Source: Alkalihalophilus marmarensis DSM 21297 (GTDB taxonomy: Bacteria; Bacillota; Bacilli; Bacillales; Bacillaceae_D). From it: DNA of 49,864 nucleotides. The stretch covers positions 1 through 49,864 of the forward strand of contig NZ_ATAE01000033.1 of assembly GCF_000474275.2 (NCBI RefSeq). The letters run 5' to 3'. The notes beneath the pieces are model-generated. The model was not told the origin of the DNA. It did no database searches and saw only the letters and a program-made list of their open reading frames with translations. The first letter of the stretch is position 1; the number at the start of each line of letters is the position of its first letter. Shown here piece by piece: positions 8,313 to 16,795 of the stretch. Both the position numbers and the translations under genes were made by a program.

Positions 8313-9046
8313 TATAACTCAAGCACAAGCCCTGCCTTTGCTAGTACAACATCCCCGCTAAATGTCTCTTCTACCTCCCGCTTTAATTGCTCATGATTCC
8401 CGTGATGCGGCAAGTGGGAGAGGATGATTTTTTCTACCCCTGAATGTACAGCTAGCTTCGCAGCATCCTTACTGTTCATATGACCATATTGTCCTACGTG
8501 ATCGCCGCTGTAGCCGCTGCATTCGGTAATGACTAAGTCACATCCGTTTGCAAAATCAGCTAACCCTGCAAAGTAACTAGAATCAGCGGTATAAACGATC
8601 TGTTTTCCATCACATGTTATTTTCATCGCATAGCACGGAACAGGATGCTGCGTCTTGAAAAAGTTAAACGCGAAAGGGCCGATTTTAAGCGGTTCTCTCT
8701 CATTATATGCTACTGATTTTACAAGATCTTTGTATGCTAATTTATTGAAAGAAGCTGTATCTTCTTGATGGGCATATATCGTAAAATTCTTCTTCCGCTT
8801 TCCCATTCCCTTGTTTACAATCTGGGCATACTGAAGCGGGCCGATATCGGCGAAATGATCATGATGATAATGCGACAGCACAACACCATTTAAATCAATA
8901 AGATCTATGTATTTTTGCACGTTTGAGACGACTCCGCTGCCACAGTCGAGTAACAACTTTGTGCTGCCATGTTCTAGTAAATACCCAGACGTCGCTTCGC
9001 CTCTTTCAGGATAAGCATGCCAATACCCAACGACTGTAATGTTCAT
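8312..9046 (-). CDS. MBL-fold metal-dependent hydrolase, YhfI-like
   Basis: Metallo-beta-lactamase fold protein of 244 residues with the zinc motif HYHHDH (an HxHxDH), a downstream TADSSYF aspartate and HLPHHGNH. It resembles B. subtilis YhfI and RNase Z-like small hydrolases; the substrate is unknown. The start at ATG 9046 (MNITVVGYW) is chosen because GAGGA lies six bases upstream; the ATG at 9052 overlaps that site. It lies 25 bases behind the amidohydrolase and is probably in the same transcript. Confidence 0.85.
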   Translation of the reverse strand: MNITVVGYWHAYPERGEATSGYLLEHGSTKLLLDCGSGVVSNVQKYIDLIDLNGVVLSHYHHDHFADIGPLQYAQIVNKGMGKRKKNFTIYAHQEDTASFNKLAYKDLVKSVAYNEREPLKIGPFAFNFFKTQHPVPCYAMKITCDGKQIVYTADSSYFAGLADFANGCDLVITECSGYSGDHVGQYGHMNSKDAAKLAVHSGVEKIILSHLPHHGNHEQLKREVEETFSGDVVLAKAGLVLEL

Positions 9047-9070
9047 CAGCATTCCTCGCTTTCTTTCTAT

Positions 9071-10216
9071 TTATAACTCTCCGTACACAGTCTTTCCATT
9101 AATAAAGGTTTGCATCACATTGGCATGAACATTAAATGGATGATGAGACCAAATAACAAAGTCAGCATCCTTGCCTGGTTCAAGTGATCCTACACGATCG
9201 GCAATCCCTAGATGCTCTGCTGCTCTGATCATTATTGCTTTAAAGGCAGATTGCTCAGACAACCCGTTTTTCACAGCTGTATGAGCAGATGTGATAAGAT
9301 GCTCAATCGTTACAACAGGATGATCGGTTGTAATTGCAAAAGGGACCCCGTGTTTCTCAAGCTCAATCAGGGTATGCCATCCTTTATCATTCAACTCTAC
9401 CTTTGTACGCGACGTCATTGTCGGCCCAACCGAAACACGGATTGGATGATTTGAAAGATATTCTGCAATAAGATGTCCCTCTGTGCAGTGTTCTATGGTT
9501 GCCTCTACTTCAAACTCTTTTATTAAACGAAGGATGGTTACAATATCATCGGATCGATGCGCATGAATTCGGAGTGGAATTTCCTTTTTGATGACTTTAG
9601 CCAATTGCTCCATTCCAAGGTCGCGCCGCTTTAGGGTGCCTTCCTTTTGTTCCTTTACATAATCCTGAGCCTTCATCAGCTGACTGCGAAAAATCGCAGC
9701 TACACCCATACGAGTCATCGGCTCCTTCCCTTTTCCTCCATGGACTCGTTTTGGATTCTCACCGAAGGCTGCTTTCATACCTGATGGAGATTTAACGATC
9801 ATCTCATCGGTGATCGTTCCAGCTGTTTTTAAGATTGACATTTCACCGCCGATGACATTCGCACTGCCAGGCATAATCTGAACAGTTGTAACCCCTGCTG
9901 CACGTGCATCTAGAAACCCTTGATCGAATGGATTTATACCGTCAATCGCTCTTACATGCGGTGTTGCGGCAGCAGATGTTTCATTAAAATCATGTCCTGC
10001 AGGCCCAATCCCTTCTTCAAATACGCCAATATGTGTATGGACATCAATTAAACCAGGAGTTATGTATTTCCCTTCCATATCAATGACTTCGGCTTCTTCA
10101 GGAAGATCAATCCTCTCTCCCGCATCTACTACTTTTCCTTCATTAACTAATAAGGCTGCCTTCTCTAATACTTCACCTGTTCCAGTTATGATCGTCGCTC
10201 CAACATATGCTTTCAT
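9071..10216 (-). CDS. Amidohydrolase-superfamily protein
   Basis: A 381-residue TIM-barrel metal-dependent hydrolase. Metal ligands are visible as DVHTHIG (HxH), RIHAHRSDD and EHCTEGH, with TTDHPVV carrying the catalytic Asp, and a C-terminal composite sandwich (EPGKDADFVIW). This arrangement is that of imidazolonepropionase/dihydroorotase-like subfamilies, but there is no histidine or pyrimidine gene nearby and the substrate is unknown. AAGGAGTGA precedes the ATG. It leads a likely two-gene transcript with the MBL hydrolase. Confidence 0.85.
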   Translation of the reverse strand: MKAYVGATIITGTGEVLEKAALLVNEGKVVDAGERIDLPEEAEVIDMEGKYITPGLIDVHTHIGVFEEGIGPAGHDFNETSAAATPHVRAIDGINPFDQGFLDARAAGVTTVQIMPGSANVIGGEMSILKTAGTITDEMIVKSPSGMKAAFGENPKRVHGGKGKEPMTRMGVAAIFRSQLMKAQDYVKEQKEGTLKRRDLGMEQLAKVIKKEIPLRIHAHRSDDIVTILRLIKEFEVEATIEHCTEGHLIAEYLSNHPIRVSVGPTMTSRTKVELNDKGWHTLIELEKHGVPFAITTDHPVVTIEHLITSAHTAVKNGLSEQSAFKAIMIRAAEHLGIADRVGSLEPGKDADFVIWSHHPFNVHANVMQTFINGKTVYGEL

Positions 10217-10295
10217 GCTTAGTCACTCCTTGTTTCGGATACCGAAAAGTTTGAATACTTAAACTATACATGCTTTAGTGAATAACTTCTACCCA

Positions 10296-10335
10296 TAAAA
10301 AAATCGACCAGCCATGTTCTGACTAATCGATTTAT
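10296..10335 (-). terminator. Terminator after the Na/Pi transporter
   Basis: On the minus strand AAATCGAT pairs with ATCGATTT-like sequence around a GTCAGAACATGGCTG loop/stem, followed by TTTTTTT. It begins about ten bases behind the transporter stop. Confidence 0.75.
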
Positions 10336-10343
10336 TCGTTCTT

Positions 10344-11966
10344 TTATTCTGCTTCAATAACAACTTCTGCGATATTCACTGCGTGGTCACCGACACGCTC
10401 TAGGTTACTTACCATATCAACATAAATAACACCAGCAGCACCTGTACATCTATTTTCATTTAAACGAATGATATGTTTCTTTCGAAGATCACGTTCCATC
10501 TTATCAATTTGTTCTTCTTTCAGTAAAACAGATTTCGCTTCTTCAATATCGTCTGTTTCTAATGCTTTAACCGCTTGTCTTAACGTAGATAAAGTTAGGT
10601 CAAACATCTCATCTAGATCAGCAACGGCCGAGTCTGAGAATTTCACTTTATTCGTAATTTGATATTCAACAAGCTCCATAATGTTTTCCATATGATCACC
10701 GATACGCTCTAGGTCACGGATCGTGTTCATCAACGTAGAGTGCGTTTTTGAATCCTCATCTGTTAGTGAGTGAGAAGAGACTTGAATTAGATAATCCGTA
10801 ATCTTTTTATCTAAATTGTTAATCGCATCTTCATATTGAGGAATAAGCTCTCTGTGCTTTTTCCCTTGTGTTTTAAAATACTGACCAACTTCTTCAATTC
10901 CCTTTTCAGACAGCTCTGCCATACGTAATACTTCTTTTTTTCCTTGCCCAAGAGCAATAGAAGGTGATTGTCTAATGAATCGCTCTTCTAAGTGAACTGC
11001 TTTATATGCAATCGCTGAATCTTGTCCAGGGATTAATTTCACAACGATCCATGCTAGTACACCGATGAACGGCAGTTGAATCAATGTGTTCGACACATTA
11101 AAAATACCATGAGCAAAAGCAATCGTCATCTCAGGATTTAGATTTAAGCTGTTTTGGAAATATTCAACGACCCTCGTAAAAGGAACTAGTAAAATCAATA
11201 CTAATATCGTTCCAATTACGTTAAAAATAACATGTGTTAATGCTGCTCGCTTTGCTGCAACTGATGCGCCGATTGCTGCAAGTACAGCCGTAATGGTTGT
11301 ACCAATATTATCCCCGAATAAAACAGGAAGAGCAGCATCTAAACTCAAAGCTCCTTGAGCAAACAATGTTTGTAATAAACCAATAGCAGCAGAAGAACTT
11401 TGGATAATGACTGTGAAAATCGTTCCAATTGCCACACCAAGTAATGGGTTATCACTCATACTAACCGTTAAATCAGCAAATGTTTGCAGATCGCGGACAG
11501 GCTTCATTCCATCTCCCATTAAATTCAGTCCCAAGAATAAAGCACCAAAGCCAAATAGAACTTGTCCATAATTATTAACTTTATGATTTTTAAAGAAGAA
11601 TATTAAGAATGTACCTACTGCGATGATTGGAAGTGCATATGCGGAAATTTTAATCCCGATAATAAACGCCGTAGCTGTTGTACCAATATTCGCTCCAATA
11701 ATAACCCCAATTGCTTGCTTTAAGGTCATAAAACCGGCATTAACAAGCCCGATCGTCAGTACAGTCGTCCCTGTACTTGTTTGAAGTAAAATCGTAACAA
11801 AAATACCCGCAAACACACCCATAATCGGATTTGTTGTAAAACGGTCAAGTAGATCTCTCAGGCCGTCTCCAGCGACCTTTTGAAGGCCATCCCCTAAGTA
11901 CTTAATCCCGAAAAGGAAAATACCTAGTCCTCCAAAGAACATAAACAACAGTTCTTGTAAATCCAT
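10344..11966 (-). CDS. Na/Pi cotransporter family protein with PhoU-like tail
   Basis: A 540-residue protein of the NptA/YjbB type. The first 320 residues hold two inverted membrane repeats, each with a QTSTG or QSSSA re-entrant motif (LLQTSTGTTVLT, VIIQSSSAAIGL) that binds Na+ and phosphate in the SLC34 family. The last 200 residues are helical PhoU-like domains (DLERIGDHMENI, NLERVGDHAVNI) that probably regulate the transporter. It is transcribed alone and has a strong PhoP-box match upstream, so phosphate starvation control is predicted. Confidence 0.93.
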   Translation of the reverse strand: MDLQELLFMFFGGLGIFLFGIKYLGDGLQKVAGDGLRDLLDRFTTNPIMGVFAGIFVTILLQTSTGTTVLTIGLVNAGFMTLKQAIGVIIGANIGTTATAFIIGIKISAYALPIIAVGTFLIFFFKNHKVNNYGQVLFGFGALFLGLNLMGDGMKPVRDLQTFADLTVSMSDNPLLGVAIGTIFTVIIQSSSAAIGLLQTLFAQGALSLDAALPVLFGDNIGTTITAVLAAIGASVAAKRAALTHVIFNVIGTILVLILLVPFTRVVEYFQNSLNLNPEMTIAFAHGIFNVSNTLIQLPFIGVLAWIVVKLIPGQDSAIAYKAVHLEERFIRQSPSIALGQGKKEVLRMAELSEKGIEEVGQYFKTQGKKHRELIPQYEDAINNLDKKITDYLIQVSSHSLTDEDSKTHSTLMNTIRDLERIGDHMENIMELVEYQITNKVKFSDSAVADLDEMFDLTLSTLRQAVKALETDDIEEAKSVLLKEEQIDKMERDLRKKHIIRLNENRCTGAAGVIYVDMVSNLERVGDHAVNIAEVVIEAE

Positions 11967-12050
11967 TACTACATCCCCTTTAGTTGTTGTCTGAAGTTGT
12001 CTTCAATAACTCATCCCTTGACCATAGTAAGTAACTTTTATAAAGAAGTA

Positions 12051-12089
12051 AACGATATTATTATTAAGATTTTGTAAAGGAATTGTAAA
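12051..12089 (-). promoter_or_regulatory. PhoP box upstream of the Na/Pi transporter
   Basis: On the minus strand TTTACA-N5-TTTACA-N5-TTAATA-N5-ATCGTT: hexamers at exact 11-base steps (12089, 12078, 12067, 12056). The Bacillus PhoP consensus is TT(A/C/T)ACA direct repeats with 5-base gaps; the first two match fully, the third differs at two bases, the fourth is weak. Confidence 0.75.
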
Positions 12090-12224
12090 GGCGCTCATTA
12101 TCGTCTTATTTACAACATTCTACACCTTCTATACTGCCCAAAAAACCTTTAAATGTTGAGCTGTTTATAACGTTCCCAGATAAAACTTTACCCTTTCATA
12201 GAAAATAATAACTTTTAAACACAA

Positions 12225-12264
12225 CAAAAAAACCCTCAATTAGATATACTAACTGAGAGTTTTC
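12225..12264 (-). terminator. Terminator of rplU-prp-rpmA
   Basis: On the minus strand ACTCTCAGTTAG pairs with CTAATTGAGGGT around a TATAT loop and is followed by TTTTTTT. It begins ten bases after the rpmA stop. Confidence 0.85.
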
Positions 12265-12271
12265 TTTACAA

Positions 12272-12550
12272 TTATGCAGGGTATACGCTCACTTGTTTGC
12301 GATCGCGTCCTACACGCTCGTATTTTACAACGCCGTCTACTTTCGCGAAAAGAGTATCGTCGCCGCCTTTACCAACGTTTGTACCAGGGTAAACACGTGT
12401 ACCGCGTTGACGAACTAAGATAGATCCGCCTGTTACGGTTTGACCGTCAGCACGTTTAGCACCAAGACGCTTAGAACGTGAGTCACGTCCGTTCTTTGTA
12501 CTACCTACCCCTTTTTTCGATGCGAAAAATTGAAGGTTCATTTTTAACAT
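12272..12550 (-). CDS. rpmA: 50S ribosomal protein L27
   Basis: L27, 92 residues from the chosen ATG at 12550, with AGGAGG eight bases upstream; a GTG three codons earlier is less well placed. The N-terminus [14 protein letters not shown] carries the Firmicute leader that Prp removes between F9 and A10, exposing the tail that reaches the peptidyl-transferase centre. Last gene of rplU-prp-rpmA, directly after the protease gene that processes it. Confidence 0.97.
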   Translation of the reverse strand: MLKMNLQFFASKKGVGSTKNGRDSRSKRLGAKRADGQTVTGGSILVRQRGTRVYPGTNVGKGGDDTLFAKVDGVVKYERVGRDRKQVSVYPA

Positions 12551-12570
12551 GGAATTCACCTCCTGGATAT

Positions 12571-12897
12571 TTACTTTATTTCAATATACTCACTGTATTC
12601 TTCAGCCATCGATTGAAGAGAGACAATCATCCCTTCAAGGAGGAGCTGAACTTTCTCATATGTGGTGTTATCCAAACCAGTTGGAACACCGCAGCGGAGA
12701 AACCCGCCTTCCTCTTCCATTTGGATATCAAGCTCTACACTGCACAGGGCAGAAATCGCATTGACCGCTCCAAAAGAAACAGCTGAAGCTCCAGCGCAAA
12801 CGAGGTCATGACCATGCGGACCGGAGTCAGCATGTCCACTCATCGTAAAAGAATCAATCTGTTGATTAGCATTACGTTCAATAAGAACAGTGATCAT
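12571..12897 (-). CDS. prp: Ribosomal-processing cysteine protease Prp
   Basis: A 108-residue protease (YsxB in B. subtilis) that trims the N-terminus of L27. The catalytic pair is H22 in SGHADSG and C34 in [13 protein letters not shown], at the same positions as in Staphylococcus aureus Prp. It lies between rplU and rpmA, a conserved order in Firmicutes, with about ten bases to rplU. Confidence 0.95.
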   Translation of the reverse strand: MITVLIERNANQQIDSFTMSGHADSGPHGHDLVCAGASAVSFGAVNAISALCSVELDIQMEEEGGFLRCGVPTGLDNTTYEKVQLLLEGMIVSLQSMAEEYSEYIEIK

Positions 12898-12906
12898 CTC
12901 TACACC

Positions 12907-13215
12907 TTAAGCGTTGATCTTGTCGATAACTACTTTAGTGTAAGGTTGACGATGACCTTGCTTACGACGATAGTTCTTCTTAGCCTTCATCTTGTAAACG
13001 ATGATTTTCTTTTGACGACCGTGTTTTTCAACTTTAGCCGAAACAGTTGCGCCCTCTACTAAAGGAGCACCAACCTTCACATCGTTACCACCGATCATAA
13101 GTACTTTGTCAAAGCTAACAACATCACCAGCTTCAGCATCTAATTTCTCGATGTAGATTTCTTGACCTTCTTGAACCTTGATTTGTTTACCACCAGTTTC
13201 AATAATTGCGTACAT
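12907..13215 (-). CDS. rplU: 50S ribosomal protein L21
   Basis: A 102-residue ribosomal protein that binds 23S r[14 protein letters not shown] at the N-terminus and the basic [16 protein letters not shown] stretch at the C-terminus are diagnostic. GAGGAGGTG precedes the ATG. First gene of rplU-prp-rpmA, with its own promoter and structured leader. Confidence 0.97.
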   Translation of the reverse strand: MYAIIETGGKQIKVQEGQEIYIEKLDAEAGDVVSFDKVLMIGGNDVKVGAPLVEGATVSAKVEKHGRQKKIIVYKMKAKKNYRRKQGHRQPYTKVVIDKINA

Positions 13216-13324
13216 ACCTGCACCTCCTCATATACTCAGACTCGCCATTATAGGTAAGGGCTATGCCTTTTAAAAACCTAATCTGCGCGGTTGTAGTTGT
13301 TTGGGTGCGACCAAATAACTAACA
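13216..13324 (-). promoter_or_regulatory. L21 leader (putative autoregulatory RNA)
   Basis: About 110 bases of untranslated leader lie between the promoter and rplU. It contains paired segments such as GGTCGCACCC and GCATAGCCCTTACC, in the place where Bacillaceae carry the L21 leader family. I infer binding by L21 from position and outline only; the structure was not computed. Confidence 0.55.
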
Positions 13325-13330
13325 AAAGCT

Positions 13331-13360
13331 ATTTTATCACATAAAAATTCAGGGTGTCAA
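13331..13360 (-). promoter_or_regulatory. Sigma-A promoter of rplU-prp-rpmA
   Basis: Minus-strand TTGACA (13360-13355), 18-base spacer, TAAAAT (13336-13331). It lies just behind rng and separates the ribosomal genes from the sporulation genes. Confidence 0.75.
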
Positions 13361-13387
13361 TCGCAACTTTACGGTTGAACCTTTTAT

Positions 13388-14899
13388 TTACCCTTTTTTC
13401 TGTTTTAACCGTTCAAGCTGGCTTGCTGCTTCTTCTAAGTCTCCCATAAAGCGAATCGCAAAGGCTTCTTCCGGCATATGCTTATTTGGCATAAGTAAAA
13501 TTCTAAAGCCTGCCGCTTCTTCAAGCTGCTTTAATAATTCCCCTTTTGGCCCAGCCAGAACAGCAGACACGGCGGAAGGAAGTTCAATCAGAATGGCTTC
13601 ATGGTCCATTCCGCGGTATTCCCATATTAATCGTTCAATTTTATAAGCCTGCGCTTCATCTGACAAGACAGACCCTTGCTCCTTGCATGTCGGACAAGCT
13701 TTTGACAGACTTGCCTGCAGACTTTGGCGCACTTTTTTACGTGTCATCTCTACAAGACCAAGCCCGGTTAAACCTACTACATTCGTCTTAGTCCGGTCAT
13801 TTTTCAGCCCTCGTTTAAATGCTTCTAATACGTATTCGCGATCTTCTTCTTTTTTCATATCAATAAAATCAATAATAATAATCCCTGATGTGTCCCTAAG
13901 CCTGAGCTGCCTTGCAATTTCCTTAGCTGCTTCTAAATTGGTTTTCCGCACCGTATCTTGAAGGTCCGTCTTTCCAGTGAACTTGCCGGTATTCACATCG
14001 ATGACCGTTAACGCTTCGGTTTGATCCACGATAAGATAGGCACCATTCTTTAGCCATATTTGCCTTCTTAATGCCTTATCTAGCTCTTTGTCTATTCCAT
14101 ATACCGAAAAGATATTTTCTTTTTCATGATAGAGCCTTACTTTTTCATGAACGTCTGAATAAGGAGCCAGGAGAGCTTTCAACGTCTGATAGTCATCAGC
14201 ATCATCAATTACGATCTCATCAATTTGATTCAAAGAAAAATCAAGCATCATTTTCTCAATTAAACTCGAGCCCTGATGAATTAAAGCAGGAGCTCTCTTT
14301 TCTTTCCCCTCCTGCCACACACTTTCCCAGCTCGTTCGGAGAAAATGAAGATCCTGCTCGATCACCTCCGGCTTCGCATCTTCGCAAACTGTTCGGATAA
14401 TCATTCCTTCGTTTTCCTTAAGAAGAGCTTCTCCAATCCCGCGCAGCCGCTCTCTTTCTTCTTCTGTCCCCATACGGCGGGACACTCCAACATACCCGCC
14501 TTCTGGCATATACACAGTGTATTTACCAGGCATTGAGACCACTCCTGATAAACGAGGTCCTTTTTGCCCGAATCCTTCCTTTGTGACTTGAACTAAAAGT
14601 TCTTGCCCTTTAGTCACAAACTCTGTAATATTCCGTTGTTTTTTCACCTCATCCGCTTCTTCTGATAAATGAAAACTTAGAAGATCATCCCGATAGAGGA
14701 ACCCGTTTTTTTCGCGCCCGATATCGACAAATGCTGCCTGCATTCCCGGCAGAACATTAACGACTCTGCCTATGTATACATTACCTACAATTCGATTTTC
14801 TGCAGGGCGCTCTACTAGTAACTCTACTACCTGCCCATTCTCCACTATTGCAGCGCGGCGTTCTCTTGTCGCTGTATTAAAATAGATGTTTCGATTCAC
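13388..14899 (-). CDS. rng: Ribonuclease E/G family endoribonuclease
   Basis: A 503-residue endoribonuclease with an N-terminal S1-like domain interrupted in the usual way (about 35-130), the catalytic DNase-I-like part with TVIDVNTGKF and IIIDFIDM supplying the Mg2+-binding aspartates, and the Zn-link CPTCKEQG. The length matches RNase G rather than full RNase E, since there is no scaffold tail. GGAGG stands before a GTG start. It lies between spoIVFB and rplU; B. subtilis has no RNase E/G, so this gene is an addition relative to that species. Confidence 0.93.
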   Translation of the reverse strand: MNRNIYFNTATRERRAAIVENGQVVELLVERPAENRIVGNVYIGRVVNVLPGMQAAFVDIGREKNGFLYRDDLLSFHLSEEADEVKKQRNITEFVTKGQELLVQVTKEGFGQKGPRLSGVVSMPGKYTVYMPEGGYVGVSRRMGTEEERERLRGIGEALLKENEGMIIRTVCEDAKPEVIEQDLHFLRTSWESVWQEGKEKRAPALIHQGSSLIEKMMLDFSLNQIDEIVIDDADDYQTLKALLAPYSDVHEKVRLYHEKENIFSVYGIDKELDKALRRQIWLKNGAYLIVDQTEALTVIDVNTGKFTGKTDLQDTVRKTNLEAAKEIARQLRLRDTSGIIIIDFIDMKKEEDREYVLEAFKRGLKNDRTKTNVVGLTGLGLVEMTRKKVRQSLQASLSKACPTCKEQGSVLSDEAQAYKIERLIWEYRGMDHEAILIELPSAVSAVLAGPKGELLKQLEEAAGFRILLMPNKHMPEEAFAIRFMGDLEEAASQLERLKQKKG

Positions 14900-15010
14900 A
14901 GGCCACCCTCCTTACGTCCAATTCCGTCCCTTTCATTGTACCTTATCACAGCCTTTTATGCAGTCTTTCGATTACACAACTACTCCAAAGAATTAATAAC
15001 AGTACAACAA

Positions 15011-15042
15011 AGAGAAGCGGTCTGCAATCAGCCGCTTCTCTT
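15011..15042. terminator. Hairpin behind spoIVFB
   Basis: Stem AGAGAAGCGG with CCGCTTCTCT around an 11-base loop. It overlaps the spoIVFB stop; the T-tract on the minus side is weak (TTGTTGT), so termination may be partial. Confidence 0.5.
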
Positions 15043-15907
15043 ACCTTGATGCCAGCTCAGCAAATGTTATCTGCCACTGTTTTTTTTTAATAAGGGCATC
15101 CAACACTTGTGCCTCGCAAACCGTGACCCTCTTTTTCGTCGCAGGATCAAGATAGTGAAATTCATGAATATATCCTCTATACATTTTTTTGATTCCATCA
15201 AAGAGTGAGAGCTGTCCTGATACAGCGACAGATTTGATTTTCTTTTTTGGAACCTTTTCGGTTTTAGGTCTCCCAATTAAAAATCGCATCATTCGATAAT
15301 GCCTCTGTTTCCACTCCAGATAATGAACGATCATCAGAAAGCTTAATACGACCCATAAATTTAAATGAAAAGGAAATAGCGCTGCACTAAAGATCGTAAC
15401 CACTCCCAACACTGCACAAGAGGCGGACCACGATCTTTTTAATGCCGTATGATAAGCGAAGTATTTCATATAAAGAAGTTGAATGAATCTCCCCCCATCA
15501 AGCGGCAAGATAGGAGCTAAATTGACGAGCAAAATGGTGAGGTTATGCCAAACAAATAATTCATGTGTAGACTGCGACCATACGTCCAGATAGAGCAGGA
15601 TATAAGATAATCCAATCATCCAAACATGCTGAAGCGGCCCTGCGAGAATGACAATTAACTCTTCTTTTATCGGCCGATTCCCGCTGTCTTCCACCTCCGC
15701 TACTCCGCCAAAAGGGAGCAGCTCAATTTTGTGAATCCTCCACTTAAACGAATGAGCTGCTATGGCATGACCCATTTCATGTATAAACACGATTGCAAAA
15801 ACGAGAAGCACTTCACGAAAATATCCAGTGATTACCCCTCCTCCAAGCACGACCCAGAAGAAGGGGTTGATCTTCATTTTAGAGAGAAGATACCATAGAC
15901 TACTCAA
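15041..15907 (-). CDS. spoIVFB: Stage IV sporulation intramembrane protease SpoIVFB
   Basis: Site-2-type zinc metalloprotease (M50B) of the mother-cell membrane surrounding the forespore; it cleaves pro-sigma-K. The 288 residues have six hydrophobic helices, the zinc motif HEMGH in FIHEMGHAIAAH, and the third ligand in LAPILPLDGGRF. A cytosolic C-terminal domain of about 80 residues corresponds to the CBS domain in B. subtilis. The start overlaps spoIVFA by 8 bases, as expected for the paired genes. Confidence 0.95.
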   Translation of the reverse strand: MSSLWYLLSKMKINPFFWVVLGGGVITGYFREVLLVFAIVFIHEMGHAIAAHSFKWRIHKIELLPFGGVAEVEDSGNRPIKEELIVILAGPLQHVWMIGLSYILLYLDVWSQSTHELFVWHNLTILLVNLAPILPLDGGRFIQLLYMKYFAYHTALKRSWSASCAVLGVVTIFSAALFPFHLNLWVVLSFLMIVHYLEWKQRHYRMMRFLIGRPKTEKVPKKKIKSVAVSGQLSLFDGIKKMYRGYIHEFHYLDPATKKRVTVCEAQVLDALIKKKQWQITFAELASR

Positions 15908-16697
15908 ATGAAATCACATCGCTAGGATCAATGTATTGATCTCCCTGTTTTAAAGCAAAGTAATAAACTCCTCTCCCTTCCTCATTAGTTGATACCGTGC
16001 CAATTTCATGGCCTGCTTGAATGTGGTCATACATATTTACATGAATGTCATTTAACAGCCCATAGATTGATTCGGTTCCATCATAATGCTGCACGACAAC
16101 TGCCTTGCCAACCTCCTCATCATCGATTCCGCCTACAGTAATCACATAGCCGCCCTTTGCCGCTTCTATACTTGTATTAGCGCCTGTTTCAATATAGACG
16201 CCTCGTCCATTCTGTTCAAAGCCTTCACTAATCTGGCCGGATGCTGGTACGGCATAGACCATCTCCGCTTCCGGTTCCTCTTCATTTACGTCACCTAACG
16301 CCACATCTCTTGGCTCTGGCAATAGAGCGAGCGGCCGTCCAAATTGATTTTCATACCAATTAGCCACAGCAGCAAATTGAAATTCTTGTTCATACGAACC
16401 TTTCACAAACTGTCTGACTCCTTCAAATTGAGGAGCTCCTGTTTTAAACATGATGGCAATGACAAGAAAGATGCAGACAGAGAGCATAGCCCGGATTAAG
16501 AAATGATCTTGTCCCTTCTTTAATGGCGGAGTACTTTTAAACGATCCTGGTTCGACGTAAAAATCAGGCTCTTCTCTTGCATCCTCATGCTTATGAACGA
16601 GCATCGGAGCGGTTCTTTCTCTTTGTTTAACATTCCCCTGTATCTCTCTTCTCCTTGATTCTAAACGCTTTTTGACTTTATTCAGCTGCTTAGACAT
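15900..16697 (-). CDS. spoIVFA: Stage IV sporulation protein SpoIVFA
   Basis: Regulator that anchors and inhibits SpoIVFB until the forespore signal. The 265 residues show a basic cytosolic N-terminus, one membrane helix (about 87-105), and a periplasm-side C-terminal M23-like domain (about 160-265) lacking the full zinc set and hence probably not catalytic. This domain is the target of SpoIVB in B. subtilis. Transcribed with spoIVFB from a sigma-E type promoter at 16734-16762. Confidence 0.92.
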   Translation of the reverse strand: MSKQLNKVKKRLESRRREIQGNVKQRERTAPMLVHKHEDAREEPDFYVEPGSFKSTPPLKKGQDHFLIRAMLSVCIFLVIAIMFKTGAPQFEGVRQFVKGSYEQEFQFAAVANWYENQFGRPLALLPEPRDVALGDVNEEEPEAEMVYAVPASGQISEGFEQNGRGVYIETGANTSIEAAKGGYVITVGGIDDEEVGKAVVVQHYDGTESIYGLLNDIHVNMYDHIQAGHEIGTVSTNEEGRGVYYFALKQGDQYIDPSDVISFE

Positions 16698-16733
16698 CCC
16701 TCATTCCACCTTTACCTTTAACTTGTTACAATA

Positions 16734-16762
16734 ACTATATGACTTGTCCGTTTTTGATATGA
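16734..16762 (-). promoter_or_regulatory. Sigma-E promoter of spoIVFAB
   Basis: Minus-strand TCATATC (16762-16756), 14-base spacer, CATATAGT (16741-16734), against the sigma-E consensus KMATATT-N13-15-CATACAnT. Six of seven and six or seven of eight positions match. It fits mother-cell expression of spoIVFAB. Confidence 0.7.
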
Positions 16763-16795
16763 CAGAATTGGGAATAGGAAATAAGGAGGGGTCTT

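Larger units (their letters stand above)
11967..12271. other. Intergenic region between transporter and rpmA
   Basis: This gene-free region of about 300 bases contains the promoter and PhoP box of the Na/Pi transporter (12051-12089) and the terminator of the rplU-prp-rpmA operon (12225-12264). Nothing else is recognised. Confidence 0.7.
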
